Source: an uncultured Bacillaceae bacterium (GTDB taxonomy: Bacteria > Bacillota > Bacilli > Bacillales > Bacillaceae_L). From it: a DNA stretch of 42,355 bases. Position 1 is the first letter of the stretch, and every line of letters starts with the position of its first letter. Positions 1-7,731 of the stretch are shown in pieces. Where the stretch lies: the NCBI GenBank assembly GCA_947497585.1, contig CANMHG010000017.1:1-42355 (forward strand), in the 5' to 3' direction. The position numbers were made by a program, and so were the translations under genes. The notes below the pieces were generated by a model. It saw only the letters and a program-made list of their open reading frames with translations. It did no database searches and had not been told where the DNA came from.

Positions 1-55
<55 letters not shown>

Positions 56-115
56 CTTATTCTTTACTTGAATGTCTAACCGTTATCTAGTTTTGAGGGA
101 ACAAATTTCCCTTGA

Positions 116-137
116 ATATTGTTGGAAACAACAATAT
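116..137 (+). other. Hairpin in the 23S-5S spacer
   Basis: A perfect 9-bp stem (ATATTGTTG with CAACAATAT) closes a GAAA tetraloop just upstream of 5S rRNA. Its place in the spacer suggests a processing or folding element of the rRNA precursor. The stem is seen directly; the role is inferred. Confidence 0.5.
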
Positions 138-147
138 AATAATATTT

Positions 148-264
<117 letters not shown>

Positions 265-292
265 AGGTATTATCTAAATTAATATTTTATTG

Positions 293-433
293 TCGCGGGG
301 TGGAGCAACGAGCGTTACTCCCATGAATCCTCAGCGAGTTGTACCAATCGAGCTGATTCTTGAATTAGCTTACTGAGATTGGGACAGTCCTTGCTATCAA
401 AGCAAGAGAAGAAAACTGAATCATTTTTATTAT
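293..433 (+). repeat. Inter-tRNA spacer repeat, copy A, with tRNA-fMet 5' fragment
   Basis: This 141-nt unit begins with TCGCGGGGTGGAGCA, the same bases as the start of the initiator tRNA gene, but then diverges and never forms a tRNA. It contains a hairpin AGCTGATT-CTTG-AATTAGCT, enclosing CTCAG/CTGAG pairing, and a small CTTGC/GCAAG hairpin. A nearly identical copy (about six differences) lies at 791-931, and a partial one at 721-790. Each full copy sits directly before a complete tRNA-fMet, so it probably arose by tandem duplication of tRNA plus spacer. Confidence 0.8.
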
Positions 434-510
<77 letters not shown>

Positions 511-543
511 ATTTGTTATTTTCAAGCACACTTGAAAAAACTA

Positions 544-619
544 GGTCCCGTGGTGTAGCGGTTAACATGCCTGCCTGTCACGCAGGAGATCGCCGGTTCG
601 ATCCCGGTCGGGACCGCCA
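544..619 (+). tRNA. tRNA-Asp (GTC)
   Basis: A 76-nt cloverleaf with acceptor GGTCCCG/CGGGACC, anticodon GTC in the CCTGCCTGTCACGCAGG arm, TTCGATC in the T loop and encoded CCA. It lies between the two initiator tRNA genes. Confidence 0.95.
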
Positions 620-639
620 TATTTTTTTTGAACGTAATG

Positions 640-662
640 CGAAACAATGGTTTCGTTTTTTG
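640..662 (+). terminator. Intrinsic terminator after tRNA-Asp
   Basis: Stem CGAAAC (640-645) with GTTTCG (650-655), followed by a T run. An equivalent hairpin follows the second tRNA-fMet, which suggests that the terminator was duplicated along with the tRNA block. Confidence 0.6.
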
Positions 663-720
663 TTTTTTATAGGGTGTTTTATGATGCTTGGCTAAACTCA
701 GTTAGAACATTTGAGAAATT

Positions 721-790
721 TCTTGAATTAATTTGCTGAGATTGGGATATACTATTAGGGTAAGAGAAGAAAACAGAATCATTTTTATTA
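721..790 (+). repeat. Inter-tRNA spacer repeat, partial degenerate copy
   Basis: This stretch matches the second half of the 141-nt spacer unit (TCTTGAATTA, GCTGAGATTGGGA, AAGAGAAGAAAAC, AGAATCATTTTTATTA) with several substitutions and runs straight into full copy B. Confidence 0.65.
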
Positions 791-931
791 TCGCGGGGTG
801 GAGCAACGAGCGTTACTTCCATGAATCCTCAGCGAGTTGTACCAATCGAGCTGCTTCTTGAATTAGCTTACTGAGATTGGGACAGTCCTTGCTATCAAAG
901 CAAGAGAAGCAAACAGAATCATTTATACTAT
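791..931 (+). repeat. Inter-tRNA spacer repeat, copy B
   Basis: Near-identical to 293-433 and of the same length. It begins with the 15-base initiator tRNA 5' match, has the same internal hairpins, and ends at the first base of the second tRNA-fMet. Confidence 0.8.
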
Positions 932-1012
<81 letters not shown>

Positions 1013-1022
1013 AACTAACTTG

Positions 1023-1047
1023 CGAAACGATTTGTTTCGTTTTTTTT
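1023..1047 (+). terminator. Terminator of the rRNA-tRNA operon
   Basis: Stem CGAAAC (1023-1028) with GTTTCG (1034-1039), followed by eight T. It closes the rRNA-tRNA transcription unit. Confidence 0.75.
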
Positions 1048-1064
1048 ATGCCTTTTTTAGTAAT

Positions 1065-1192
1065 ACGAGTAATTCCTTTGGTTAGACGAGAAAAAGGGTT
1101 AAAACGACGAATAAATCAGAGCAAAGCACGAGTATTTTAAGAGGAACACGAGAATATAGTCTCTTATCGCGAATAAATTCATACATTATGAG
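1065..1192. repeat. Degenerate repeat with 21-bp phasing
   Basis: The pentamer ACGAG/ACGAA/GCGAA starts at 1065, 1086, 1107, 1128, 1148 and 1169 (steps 21, 21, 21, 20, 21), with a weak ATGAG at 1188. Each is followed by an A/T-rich stretch such as TAAAT or AATAT. The rest of each unit is not conserved. The remainder of the 1048-1367 gap holds only the thiL promoter and leader; I see no gene in it. Confidence 0.5.
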
Positions 1193-1241
1193 TTTTCACC
1201 CCCATCCTAGCCTCTAAAATCTTCAAACTACCTTCACCATT

Positions 1242-1270
1242 TTGTACTTTTACCCAAAATAAGCTAAACT
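1242..1270 (+). promoter_or_regulatory. Putative sigma-A promoter of the thiL operon
   Basis: TTGTAC (1242-1247), 17-bp spacer, TAAACT (1265-1270). Transcription would start near 1277 and read the leader hairpin at 1317-1341 before thiL. Confidence 0.5.
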
Positions 1271-1316
1271 AGAAATAGTTCAAAGAAAAGAACGTGAATT
1301 TTTGCTATCAGTTAGG

Positions 1317-1341
1317 CTCGCAATTGGCGAGTTTTCTTTTT
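1317..1341 (+). terminator. Terminator-like hairpin in the thiL leader
   Basis: CTCGC (1317-1321) pairs with GCGAG (1327-1331) and is followed by TTTTCTTTTT. It lies between the likely promoter and the thiL ribosome binding site, so it may be a weak attenuator. No known riboswitch, including the TPP class, was recognised around it. Confidence 0.4.
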
Positions 1342-1367
1342 AAATGTTCGTTTGGAGTTGAAATCAT

Positions 1368-2354
1368 TTGACGATTTACGATGAATTTGCGTTTATAGAC
1401 AATATAAAGCCGAATAAAATACATAATCAAGATCTCATTGCAGGTATTGGTGATGATGCAGCCTTAGTTGGCTTACCTCAGGATATGGATCAGATTATTT
1501 GTTTGGATACAATGATAGAAGATGTTCATTTTACAACCCAAACAATGTCTCCTAATCAAATTGGACATAAGGCGTTGGCTGTTAATATAAGTGATATTGC
1601 AGCAATGGGGGGAATACCGGCGTATTATTTAGTGTCAATAGCTATACCGAAGGCTTGGTCACAAGTAGATGTAGAAGCTATTTACGAGGGTATGCATAAG
1701 TTAAGTGAAGTCTTTCAGATCGATTTAATTGGTGGAGATACAGTATCCTCACCAGGACCACTAATGGTAAGTGTTACTCTAATAGGGTATATTGAAAAAG
1801 GGAAGAAGCTGTTAAGAAGTAATGCGAGACCAGGAGATGTCGTATTCATAACAGGAACTGTTGGGGATTCTTCTGCAGGCTTAGACTTGCTGTTAAAACA
1901 TGGACGTAACTATCCTTACAACGACTTTGAATCCTATCTAACAGGAAGACATCAACTTCCATCTCCAAGAGTCGATATTGGACGTCACTTAGCAAAGATT
2001 GATCGTGTAACTTTAAATGATATTAGTGACGGTGTCGCTAGTGAAGCAAATGAAATTGCTAAGGCTAGTGATGTAGATATTCATATAGAAGAAAAGGATA
2101 TCCCCCTTGGCACTCCACTTCTACAATATAATCAACAAAGAGCAATGGAGTATGCCTTCTTTGGTGGAGAAGACTTTGAATTAATTGGGACTATGTCACC
2201 AACAGATTGGGAGATATTTCAGAAACAGATGGTAAAACAGAATATACTAGTTACTAAAGTTGGTAGCGTTGTTGAAGGAAAAGGTGAAGTATACCTCTCT
2301 AAAAAAGGTACACTAACGCTTCTTGAAAAAAGAGGATATAATCATTTTAAATAA
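1368..2354 (+). CDS. thiL: Thiamine-monophosphate kinase
   Basis: Phosphorylates thiamine monophosphate to thiamine pyrophosphate in the cytoplasm. The 328-aa protein is of family length. It shows GIGDDAA at residues 26-32, D47 and the EDVHF stretch at 51-55 (metal and nucleotide binding), and HKALAVNISDIAAMGG at about 67-82. The C-terminal KKGYNHFK-like end matches the B. subtilis protein I remember. The start is TTG at 1368 with GGAG at 1354-1357; no ATG lies in frame nearby. It is the first gene of an operon with tsaE, tsaB, rimI and tsaD. The start codon is the only soft point. Confidence 0.95.
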   Translation: MTIYDEFAFIDNIKPNKIHNQDLIAGIGDDAALVGLPQDMDQIICLDTMIEDVHFTTQTMSPNQIGHKALAVNISDIAAMGGIPAYYLVSIAIPKAWSQVDVEAIYEGMHKLSEVFQIDLIGGDTVSSPGPLMVSVTLIGYIEKGKKLLRSNARPGDVVFITGTVGDSSAGLDLLLKHGRNYPYNDFESYLTGRHQLPSPRVDIGRHLAKIDRVTLNDISDGVASEANEIAKASDVDIHIEEKDIPLGTPLLQYNQQRAMEYAFFGGEDFELIGTMSPTDWEIFQKQMVKQNILVTKVGSVVEGKGEVYLSKKGTLTLLEKRGYNHFK

Positions 2355-2376
2355 AGCTAACTTACATAGGGTGAAT

Positions 2377-2838
2377 ATGATGAATCAATTTACGTTTAAA
2401 ACAGATACACCTGAACAAACCTTGGAGTTTGCAGAGAAACTTGGGAGCCTTTTGCAGCCCAAGGATTTGATCACTCTCGAAGGTGATTTAGGAGCAGGAA
2501 AGACAACGTTTACTAAGGGATTAGCCAAAGGTTTAGGGATTACAAGAACGGTTAGTAGCCCAACCTTTACGATCATTAAAGAATATAAGGGACGCTTACC
2601 TCTTTATCATATGGATGTATACCGTGTAGAAGATAGCTTTGAAGATCTTGGTTTTGATGAATACTTTGAAGGTGACGGTGTCACTGTCGTAGAATGGGCT
2701 AAATTAATTGAAGAGCAGTTACCTAAAGAACGTTTAGAAATTAAGCTTTTTCATGAAGGTGATTCGAATCGTAGGATCGAACTACAACCGATTGGTAAGA
2801 GGTATTATGATGTATGTGAGGAGATTTTTTCAAAATGA
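2377..2838 (+). CDS. tsaE: tRNA t6A biosynthesis ATPase TsaE
   Basis: ATPase partner of TsaB and TsaD in making N6-threonylcarbamoyladenosine at A37 of ANN-decoding tRNAs. From this start it has 153 aa. Walker A GDLGAGKTT is at residues 36-44, SPTF at 61-64, YHMDVYR at 77-83 and VEWA at 105-108, all family hallmarks. The open frame extends upstream to 2323 inside thiL, but the ATG at 2377 follows AGGGTGA and gives the usual protein length. The stop overlaps the tsaB start as ATGA, which suggests translational coupling. Confidence 0.93.
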   Translation: MMNQFTFKTDTPEQTLEFAEKLGSLLQPKDLITLEGDLGAGKTTFTKGLAKGLGITRTVSSPTFTIIKEYKGRLPLYHMDVYRVEDSFEDLGFDEYFEGDGVTVVEWAKLIEEQLPKERLEIKLFHEGDSNRRIELQPIGKRYYDVCEEIFSK

Positions 2839-3527
2839 AAGTATTAGCAATTGATACGTCTAACTATGTGATGGGAATTGCAATTGTGGATGGGGCCGAT
2901 GTTGTAGGAGAAGTGATTACAAACTTAAAGAAGAATCATTCAATAAGAGTGATGCCAGCCATTCATCAGTTGCTTCAAGAGTGTGATATTAAGCCTAATG
3001 AATTGGAAAAGATTGTTGTTGCGCATGGGCCAGGGTCGTATACTGGAGTTAGAATTGGTGTTACGATTGCCAAAACCTTGGCATGGTCTTTGAAAATACC
3101 ATTAGTTGGTGTATCAAGCCTTGAGGTCCTAGCAGCAAATGGTCGATATTTTGAGGGAAGTCTATCACCAATTTTTGATGCTAGAAGAGGTCAAGTGTAT
3201 ACTGGTCTTTATGCATATGAGGAAGGTCAGTTTGTTAGTAAAAAAAATGATCGGATTGTTTTACTGATAGACTGGTTGAAGGAATTGAAAGAGGAAAATA
3301 ATAAAGTTTTATTTTTGGGGAATGACTTAGCGATTCATAAGACAACGATTCAGGAAGAATTAGAAGACTTAACTATCTTTGCAAGCTCGAGCCTGAATAA
3401 TCCTCGTCCAAGTGAATTGGCACTTTTAGGTGTAACAAGGAAAGAACAGGATGTTCATTCTTTTGTTCCTAATTATATTCGAATGGTAGAAGCAGAAACA
3501 AACTGGTTAGCATCACAAAATAAATAG
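2835..3527 (+). CDS. tsaB: tRNA t6A biosynthesis protein TsaB
   Basis: Non-catalytic ASKHA-fold paralogue of TsaD that dimerises with it in the t6A complex. The 230-aa length fits the Bacillus YdiC type. AIDTS is at residues 5-9, and the highly conserved HGPGSYTGVRIG is at about 64-75. The ATG overlaps the tsaE stop by four bases, and rimI follows after a short gap. Confidence 0.93.
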   Translation: MKVLAIDTSNYVMGIAIVDGADVVGEVITNLKKNHSIRVMPAIHQLLQECDIKPNELEKIVVAHGPGSYTGVRIGVTIAKTLAWSLKIPLVGVSSLEVLAANGRYFEGSLSPIFDARRGQVYTGLYAYEEGQFVSKKNDRIVLLIDWLKELKEENNKVLFLGNDLAIHKTTIQEELEDLTIFASSSLNNPRPSELALLGVTRKEQDVHSFVPNYIRMVEAETNWLASQNK

Positions 3528-3553
3528 AATATAAAAGCAAGATGGAGATCAGA

Positions 3554-4003
3554 ATGGAAACAACTATTAACTTTCGTCCAATGACGATTTACGATATAGA
3601 TCAAATTCTTGTAATTGAGCATCTAGCATTTGCAACTCCTTGGAGTCGAGAGGCCTTTTATAATGAATTAATGAACAATCAATTTGCAAAGTATATTGTT
3701 ATGCTAGATAAAGGAAGAGTCATTGGGTATTGTGGTATGTGGATTGTTGTCGATGAAGCTCATATAACCAATGTGGCTGTTCTTCCACAATATAGAGGCA
3801 AAAAGCTAGGGGAGGCTTTGATGCAAAAAGCAATGGAGCTTTCAAAGCAGTACGGAGCACTGTCAATGACGTTAGAGGTACGTGTATCAAATGTCGTTGC
3901 ACAGTCTTTATATAAAAAGTTAGGGTTTCAACCGGGTGGTATTAGAAAGAATTATTATACTGATAATAATGAAGATGCAATAGTAATGTGGGTGAATTTA
4001 TGA
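3554..4003 (+). CDS. rimI: Ribosomal-protein S18-alanine N-acetyltransferase
   Basis: GNAT-fold acetyltransferase, by homology acetylating the N-terminal alanine of S18. It is 149 aa from the ATG at 3554. I chose this start because GGAG at 3544-3547 is correctly spaced; an in-frame ATG at 3542 has no ribosome binding site. The acetyl-CoA loop QYRGKKLGEAL is at about 79-89, and the C-terminal GGIRKNYYTDN is typical of RimI. It sits in the conserved Bacillus tsaB-rimI-tsaD order. The true substrate in Bacillus is less certain than the family. Confidence 0.9.
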   Translation: METTINFRPMTIYDIDQILVIEHLAFATPWSREAFYNELMNNQFAKYIVMLDKGRVIGYCGMWIVVDEAHITNVAVLPQYRGKKLGEALMQKAMELSKQYGALSMTLEVRVSNVVAQSLYKKLGFQPGGIRKNYYTDNNEDAIVMWVNL

Positions 4004-5025
4004 CAATTGATAACCAAATTATTTTAGGAATAGAGACAAGCTGTGATGAAACAGCTGTAGCAGTAATAAGGAATGGGAAAGAGATCGTAGCAAATGTAGT
4101 TGCATCTCAAATTGAAAGTCATAAAAGGTTTGGTGGAGTTGTTCCTGAGATTGCTTCTAGACATCATGTGGAACAAATGACTATCGTACTTGAAGAAGCT
4201 ATGAATCAGGCTAACATAGATTTTACGGATATTGATGCGATTGCTGTGACAGAAGGTCCTGGACTAGTTGGAGCATTATTAGTTGGGGTAAATGCAGCAA
4301 AGGCGATTGCGTTTGCACACAATATACCATTAATAGGAGTGCACCATATCGCAGGTCATATTTATGCAAATCGTTTAATTCAAGAACTTCAATTTCCTTT
4401 ACTATCATTAGTGGTGTCTGGAGGACATACAGAGCTTGTCTATATGAAGGAGCATGGTTCCTTCAAAGTCATCGGTGAAACACGAGACGATGCAGCAGGA
4501 GAAGCTTACGATAAGGTGGCACGAACACTTAATCTGCCTTATCCAGGTGGACCACATATCGACCGACTTGCTGGGGAAGGGAATCCTACTATAGATCTTC
4601 CGCGAGCTTGGCTAGAAGAAGGATCCTATGATTTTAGCTTTAGTGGTTTAAAATCAAGCGTTATTAATACTCTACATAATGCAGAGCAACGTGGAGAGAC
4701 CATTGATCCCAAGGACTTAGCTGCAAGTTTTCAAGCAAGTGTAATTGATGTTTTAGTTACAAAAACAGTCAAGGCAGCAAAAGAATACGATGTTAAACAA
4801 GTATTACTTGCTGGTGGAGTTGCAGCTAATAAAGGCTTACGTCAGAGTTTGGAAAAAGCTTTTGAAGAATTAAATGGGATAGAACTTATTATCCCACCAC
4901 TTTCACTCTGTACCGACAATGCAGCCATGATAGCAGCAGCAGGAAGTGTCCTCTATAATAAAGGAATACGCTCGGATTACGCCTTAAATGCAAATCCTGG
5001 ACTAGATTTAGAGATACATGGATAA
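4000..5025 (+). CDS. tsaD: tRNA t6A transferase catalytic subunit TsaD
   Basis: Transfers threonylcarbamoyl from TC-AMP to A37 of tRNA, with TsaB and TsaE encoded just upstream. It has 341 aa. ETSCDET is at residues 12-18, the metal-binding His pair is in HHIAGH (H116, H120), SGGHTELV is at 140-147, and a GGVAANKGLR motif lies near the C terminus. The frame opens at 3988, but the ATG at 4000 overlaps the rimI stop as ATGA and is preceded by GGGTGA, so 4000 is preferred. Last gene of the operon. Confidence 0.95.
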   Translation: MTIDNQIILGIETSCDETAVAVIRNGKEIVANVVASQIESHKRFGGVVPEIASRHHVEQMTIVLEEAMNQANIDFTDIDAIAVTEGPGLVGALLVGVNAAKAIAFAHNIPLIGVHHIAGHIYANRLIQELQFPLLSLVVSGGHTELVYMKEHGSFKVIGETRDDAAGEAYDKVARTLNLPYPGGPHIDRLAGEGNPTIDLPRAWLEEGSYDFSFSGLKSSVINTLHNAEQRGETIDPKDLAASFQASVIDVLVTKTVKAAKEYDVKQVLLAGGVAANKGLRQSLEKAFEELNGIELIIPPLSLCTDNAAMIAAAGSVLYNKGIRSDYALNANPGLDLEIHG

Positions 5026-5075
5026 AAAAAGCATGGATCTTAGAGTAACAGATTAAATAGCGTGCCAGTAATAAA

Positions 5076-5260
5076 ATAAACGGAGATTTTCCGGTTATAT
5101 TCAGAAAAGAGCTCAATTGAGGCTAAATAAGGGGAGGATTTCCGGTTATGCCAAGCAAAATCCCTTATTTTTTTGTTTTTTGAGGTAATAGGCGGAATTT
5201 CTCCGTCTAATTAAGCAATTTTCAATGGTATTTTCTATTTAAGAGGAATTTTTCCGTCTA
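5076..5260. repeat. Four degenerate CGGA/TCCG interspersed repeats
   Basis: Units centred near 5088, 5140, 5200 and 5250 share a quasi-palindromic core of the form CGGA-ATTT-TCCG followed by GTTAT or TCTA, usually preceded by A/T-rich bases such as ATAA. Spacing is about 50-60 bp. They occupy the tsaD 3' spacer with no open frame. They look like a lineage-specific intergenic repeat family; no mobile-element ends are visible. Confidence 0.5.
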
Positions 5261-5317
5261 TTTATCAAATCGGGTGCTTATCTGACTCCTCCCAACAGAT
5301 AATATAAAGAAACGAAA

Positions 5318-5360
5318 AAGCATGATGATTAAATTGTTAATCACCATGCTTCTTTTTTAT
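5318..5360. terminator. Terminator downstream of tsaD
   Basis: A 15-bp stem with one mismatch pairs 5318-5332 with 5337-5351 (AAGCATG...CATGCTT), followed by a T-rich tail (CTTTTTTATT). The 5' side is A-rich, so it could work in either direction. Confidence 0.85.
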
Positions 5361-5559
5361 TTATACACAGGGTTATCAACAGTTTTGTGCATAACATCCG
5401 TAATCCTACTAAAATCAAATCATTTGCAATGGATAAAAAATGTGGATAAATACTCTTAAACCTGTGGAAAATGTGGATAACTACGTTGATAACCTTATTT
5501 TAAAGGCTAGTAATGTGTATAATGTTGTGGAAAATAAAAATCAGTGGAGGTTATCCACT
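5361..5559. promoter_or_regulatory. DnaA-box cluster
   Basis: Two exact boxes TGTGGATAA lie at 5441-5449 and 5472-5480. Close variants are TTATACACA (5361), TTATCAACA (5373), TGTGCATAA (5386), TGTGGAAAA (5463 and 5526) and TTATCCACT (5551), so eight box-like 9-mers fall in 200 bp. There is no open frame and no origin-type gene next to it. I recall that DnaA binds a cluster between gcp (tsaD) and ydiF in B. subtilis, which is this position. The likely role is DnaA titration or control of initiation, not an origin. Confidence 0.8.
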
Positions 5560-5562
5560 GAT
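5531..5562 (-). terminator. Terminator of the ABC-F gene
   Basis: On the minus strand a perfect 9-bp stem (ATCAGTGGA with TCCACTGAT, plus-strand 5540-5562) is followed by TTTTATTTT. It overlaps the stop codon of the ABC-F gene and one DnaA-box-like 9-mer. Confidence 0.8.
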
Positions 5563-7488
5563 TTCGTGTAATGTTTCCCATTCGGCCATTAACAATTCTA
5601 GTTTAGAGTTTGCTTTTGCTGTTTCCTCATTTAAAGCTTGTACTCTTTCATGGTCTTGGTAAACATCAGGATCACAAAGTAATTGATCATTTTCTTCGAT
5701 TTTACTTTCTAGTTCAGATATTTCAACTTCAATTTCTTCAATTCTTCTTTTCCGTTGGCGCTCTAGCTTTTTAGCTTCTTTTTCTTGTTCATAGGAGAGC
5801 TTGTCTGTCTTCTCTTCTACTTTCTTCTGCTGTGGTACCTGCTTCTTCTCAAGGGCCTCTAATTCAACCATTTCAGCTTTCTTTTCCACATAGTAGTCAT
5901 AATCACCAAGGTATTCTGTAAGTGAAGATGTGGATAACTCAAATATTTTTGTTGCAATTCGGTTGATGAAATAACGGTCATGTGAAACAAAAAGAATTGT
6001 ACCTGGATAATCTACTAATGCGTTTTCTAGTACTTCCTTGCTATCTAAATCTAAATGGTTAGTAGGCTCGTCAAGTATTAAGAAATTAGCTTTCTGCATC
6101 ATCAGCTTAGCCAGTGCAAGACGTGCTTTTTCACCACCACTTAGAGTGGATACTGTTTTTAGCACATCGTCTCCTGAAAATAGGAAATTTCCTAGTACAG
6201 TTCGAATATCTTTTTCATTTTTTAGAGGGTACTCATCCCATAGTTCATTTAGTACGCGCTTATTTGAGGTCAGGTTAGCTTGTTCTTGGTCATAATACCC
6301 AATAGAAACATTTGAGCCAAATTGAAAATGGCCATCAACAGGTGTTAGTTTTTTTATTATTGCTTTTAATAATGTTGATTTTCCGATTCCATTTGGGCCG
6401 ACTAACGCAATACTGTCACTGCGACTAATCGAAAATGATATATCCCTAATGGTAGGCTCTGAACCTGGATAGGCAATGGATAGATTCGCTCCTTTTAAAA
6501 CATCATTCCCACTTTGTCTTTCAATATCAAACAGAAAGGAAGCTGATTTTTCATCTCCGAGCGGTGAAGACATCATATCCATTCTTTCAAGTTGCTTTCT
6601 TCGGCTCTGTGCTCTTTTAGTTGTTGAAGCACGAGCAAGGTTTTTTTGTATAAAATCTTTTAGTTTTGCAACTTCATCTTGCTGCTTTTCATAGCGCTTA
6701 AGCTCAAGCTCGTAGTTTTCAGCCTTTTGCTTTAAGTAATGACTATAGTTGCCAGTAAACTTTGTTGAAGTCGTTCTAGAGATTTCATATACCTGATTAA
6801 CAACCTTATCTAAGAAGTAGCGGTCATGGGATACGATGAGAATAGCACCTGAATAACCTTGCAGATATTGTTCAAGCCATGTTAGTGTAGCAATATCTAA
6901 GTGGTTCGTTGGCTCGTCCAATATTAATAAGTCAGGTTTCGTTAATAATAGTTTACATAAGGCTAAGCGCGTCTTTTGCCCACCACTTAAAGATGAAATA
7001 GGCGTATTATAATCAAAATCTGAGAAATTAAATCCATGTAAAATCGATCTAATATCAGATTCATATTGGTAGCCGCCTTGCTCTTTAAAGTTTATTTGCA
7101 ATTGGTCATATTCAGCCAATAAGCGTTGATAGCTAGCTTCATTTTGGATGATATCGGGATCACCCATTTTTTGTTCAAGTTCTCTTAGGTCAGCTTCTAG
7201 TTTTTTCAATGGTGCAAAAACAGTCAACATCTCATTCCAAATTGACAGACTAGATTCGAGACCTGTATCTTGTGCCAAGTAGTTGATTGAGAGGTTTTTT
7301 GGCTTAATGATTTCTCCACCATCATGTGACATTTGCCCAGAAATGATTTTTAATAGTGTAGATTTACCCGCACCGTTTCTTCCTACGAGGGCAATTCTAT
7401 CTCTTGATTGTACTTCTAGTTTTATATTAGATAAAATAAGATCAGCACCAAAATATTTTTTTAGCTGATTTACTTGTAATAAAATCAT
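5551..7488 (-). CDS. ABC-F family ATPase (YdiF-like)
   Basis: Cytosolic twin-ABC protein without membrane segments; ABC-F proteins act on the ribosome as translation factors. The 645 aa show ABC1 (Walker A GRNGAGKST 36-44, LSGGQ 167-171, Walker B ending LDEPTNHLD about 198), a basic linker at about 245-330 (the tRNA-interaction region), and ABC2 (GPNGIGKST 364-372, LSGGE 449-453, LDEPTNHLD 472-480). A charged coiled-coil tail begins near 540. Both catalytic glutamates are present. ATG start with AGGTGA upstream. It matches B. subtilis YdiF in place and size. No evidence points to a drug-resistance subtype. Confidence 0.9.
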   Translation of the reverse strand: MILLQVNQLKKYFGADLILSNIKLEVQSRDRIALVGRNGAGKSTLLKIISGQMSHDGGEIIKPKNLSINYLAQDTGLESSLSIWNEMLTVFAPLKKLEADLRELEQKMGDPDIIQNEASYQRLLAEYDQLQINFKEQGGYQYESDIRSILHGFNFSDFDYNTPISSLSGGQKTRLALCKLLLTKPDLLILDEPTNHLDIATLTWLEQYLQGYSGAILIVSHDRYFLDKVVNQVYEISRTTSTKFTGNYSHYLKQKAENYELELKRYEKQQDEVAKLKDFIQKNLARASTTKRAQSRRKQLERMDMMSSPLGDEKSASFLFDIERQSGNDVLKGANLSIAYPGSEPTIRDISFSISRSDSIALVGPNGIGKSTLLKAIIKKLTPVDGHFQFGSNVSIGYYDQEQANLTSNKRVLNELWDEYPLKNEKDIRTVLGNFLFSGDDVLKTVSTLSGGEKARLALAKLMMQKANFLILDEPTNHLDLDSKEVLENALVDYPGTILFVSHDRYFINRIATKIFELSTSSLTEYLGDYDYYVEKKAEMVELEALEKKQVPQQKKVEEKTDKLSYEQEKEAKKLERQRKRRIEEIEVEISELESKIEENDQLLCDPDVYQDHERVQALNEETAKANSKLELLMAEWETLHEISG

Positions 7489-7655
7489 GTTTACTCACCT
7501 CTTAGTATAAGCTAAGTGTATCTTATCAGAGCTTGAGAGGGCAACTTATTATACAGCATTAGAGTAATACTAAAAAAAACCAATTTACTAATTGTGTCTA
7601 AACTTTGAACAAACCTTTCCTTTACCAATATGGGTTTTATTAGGCACAAATAAGA

Positions 7656-7673
7656 AAGTGAAATAAATCACAG
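7656..7673. promoter_or_regulatory. Candidate Rex operator upstream of moaC-rex
   Basis: AAGTGAAATAAATCACAG fits 10 of 14 fixed positions of the remembered Rex consensus TTGTGAA-N4-TTCACAA, including the central GTGA/TCAC dyad. It lies about 60 bp upstream of moaC, the gene before rex. Autoregulation by NADH/NAD ratio is inferred. Confidence 0.4.
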
Positions 7674-7731
7674 AACTTCATAAGACAGACGGTGTAAAAT
7701 AGTGTATAGTCTACTATGGGAGGAGATTTAT

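Noticed and set aside
513..695. 60-aa frame over the tRNA-Asp region
   Set aside because: It is read through a tRNA gene and its terminator and has no ribosome site.
5361..5559. Replication origin
   Set aside because: DnaA boxes are present, but there is no dnaA/dnaN, no clear AT-rich unwinding tract, and a known non-origin DnaA cluster exists at the same place in B. subtilis.
5551..7488. Antibiotic-resistance ABC-F gene
   Set aside because: Position and architecture match housekeeping YdiF; no resistance-type interdomain extension is evident.
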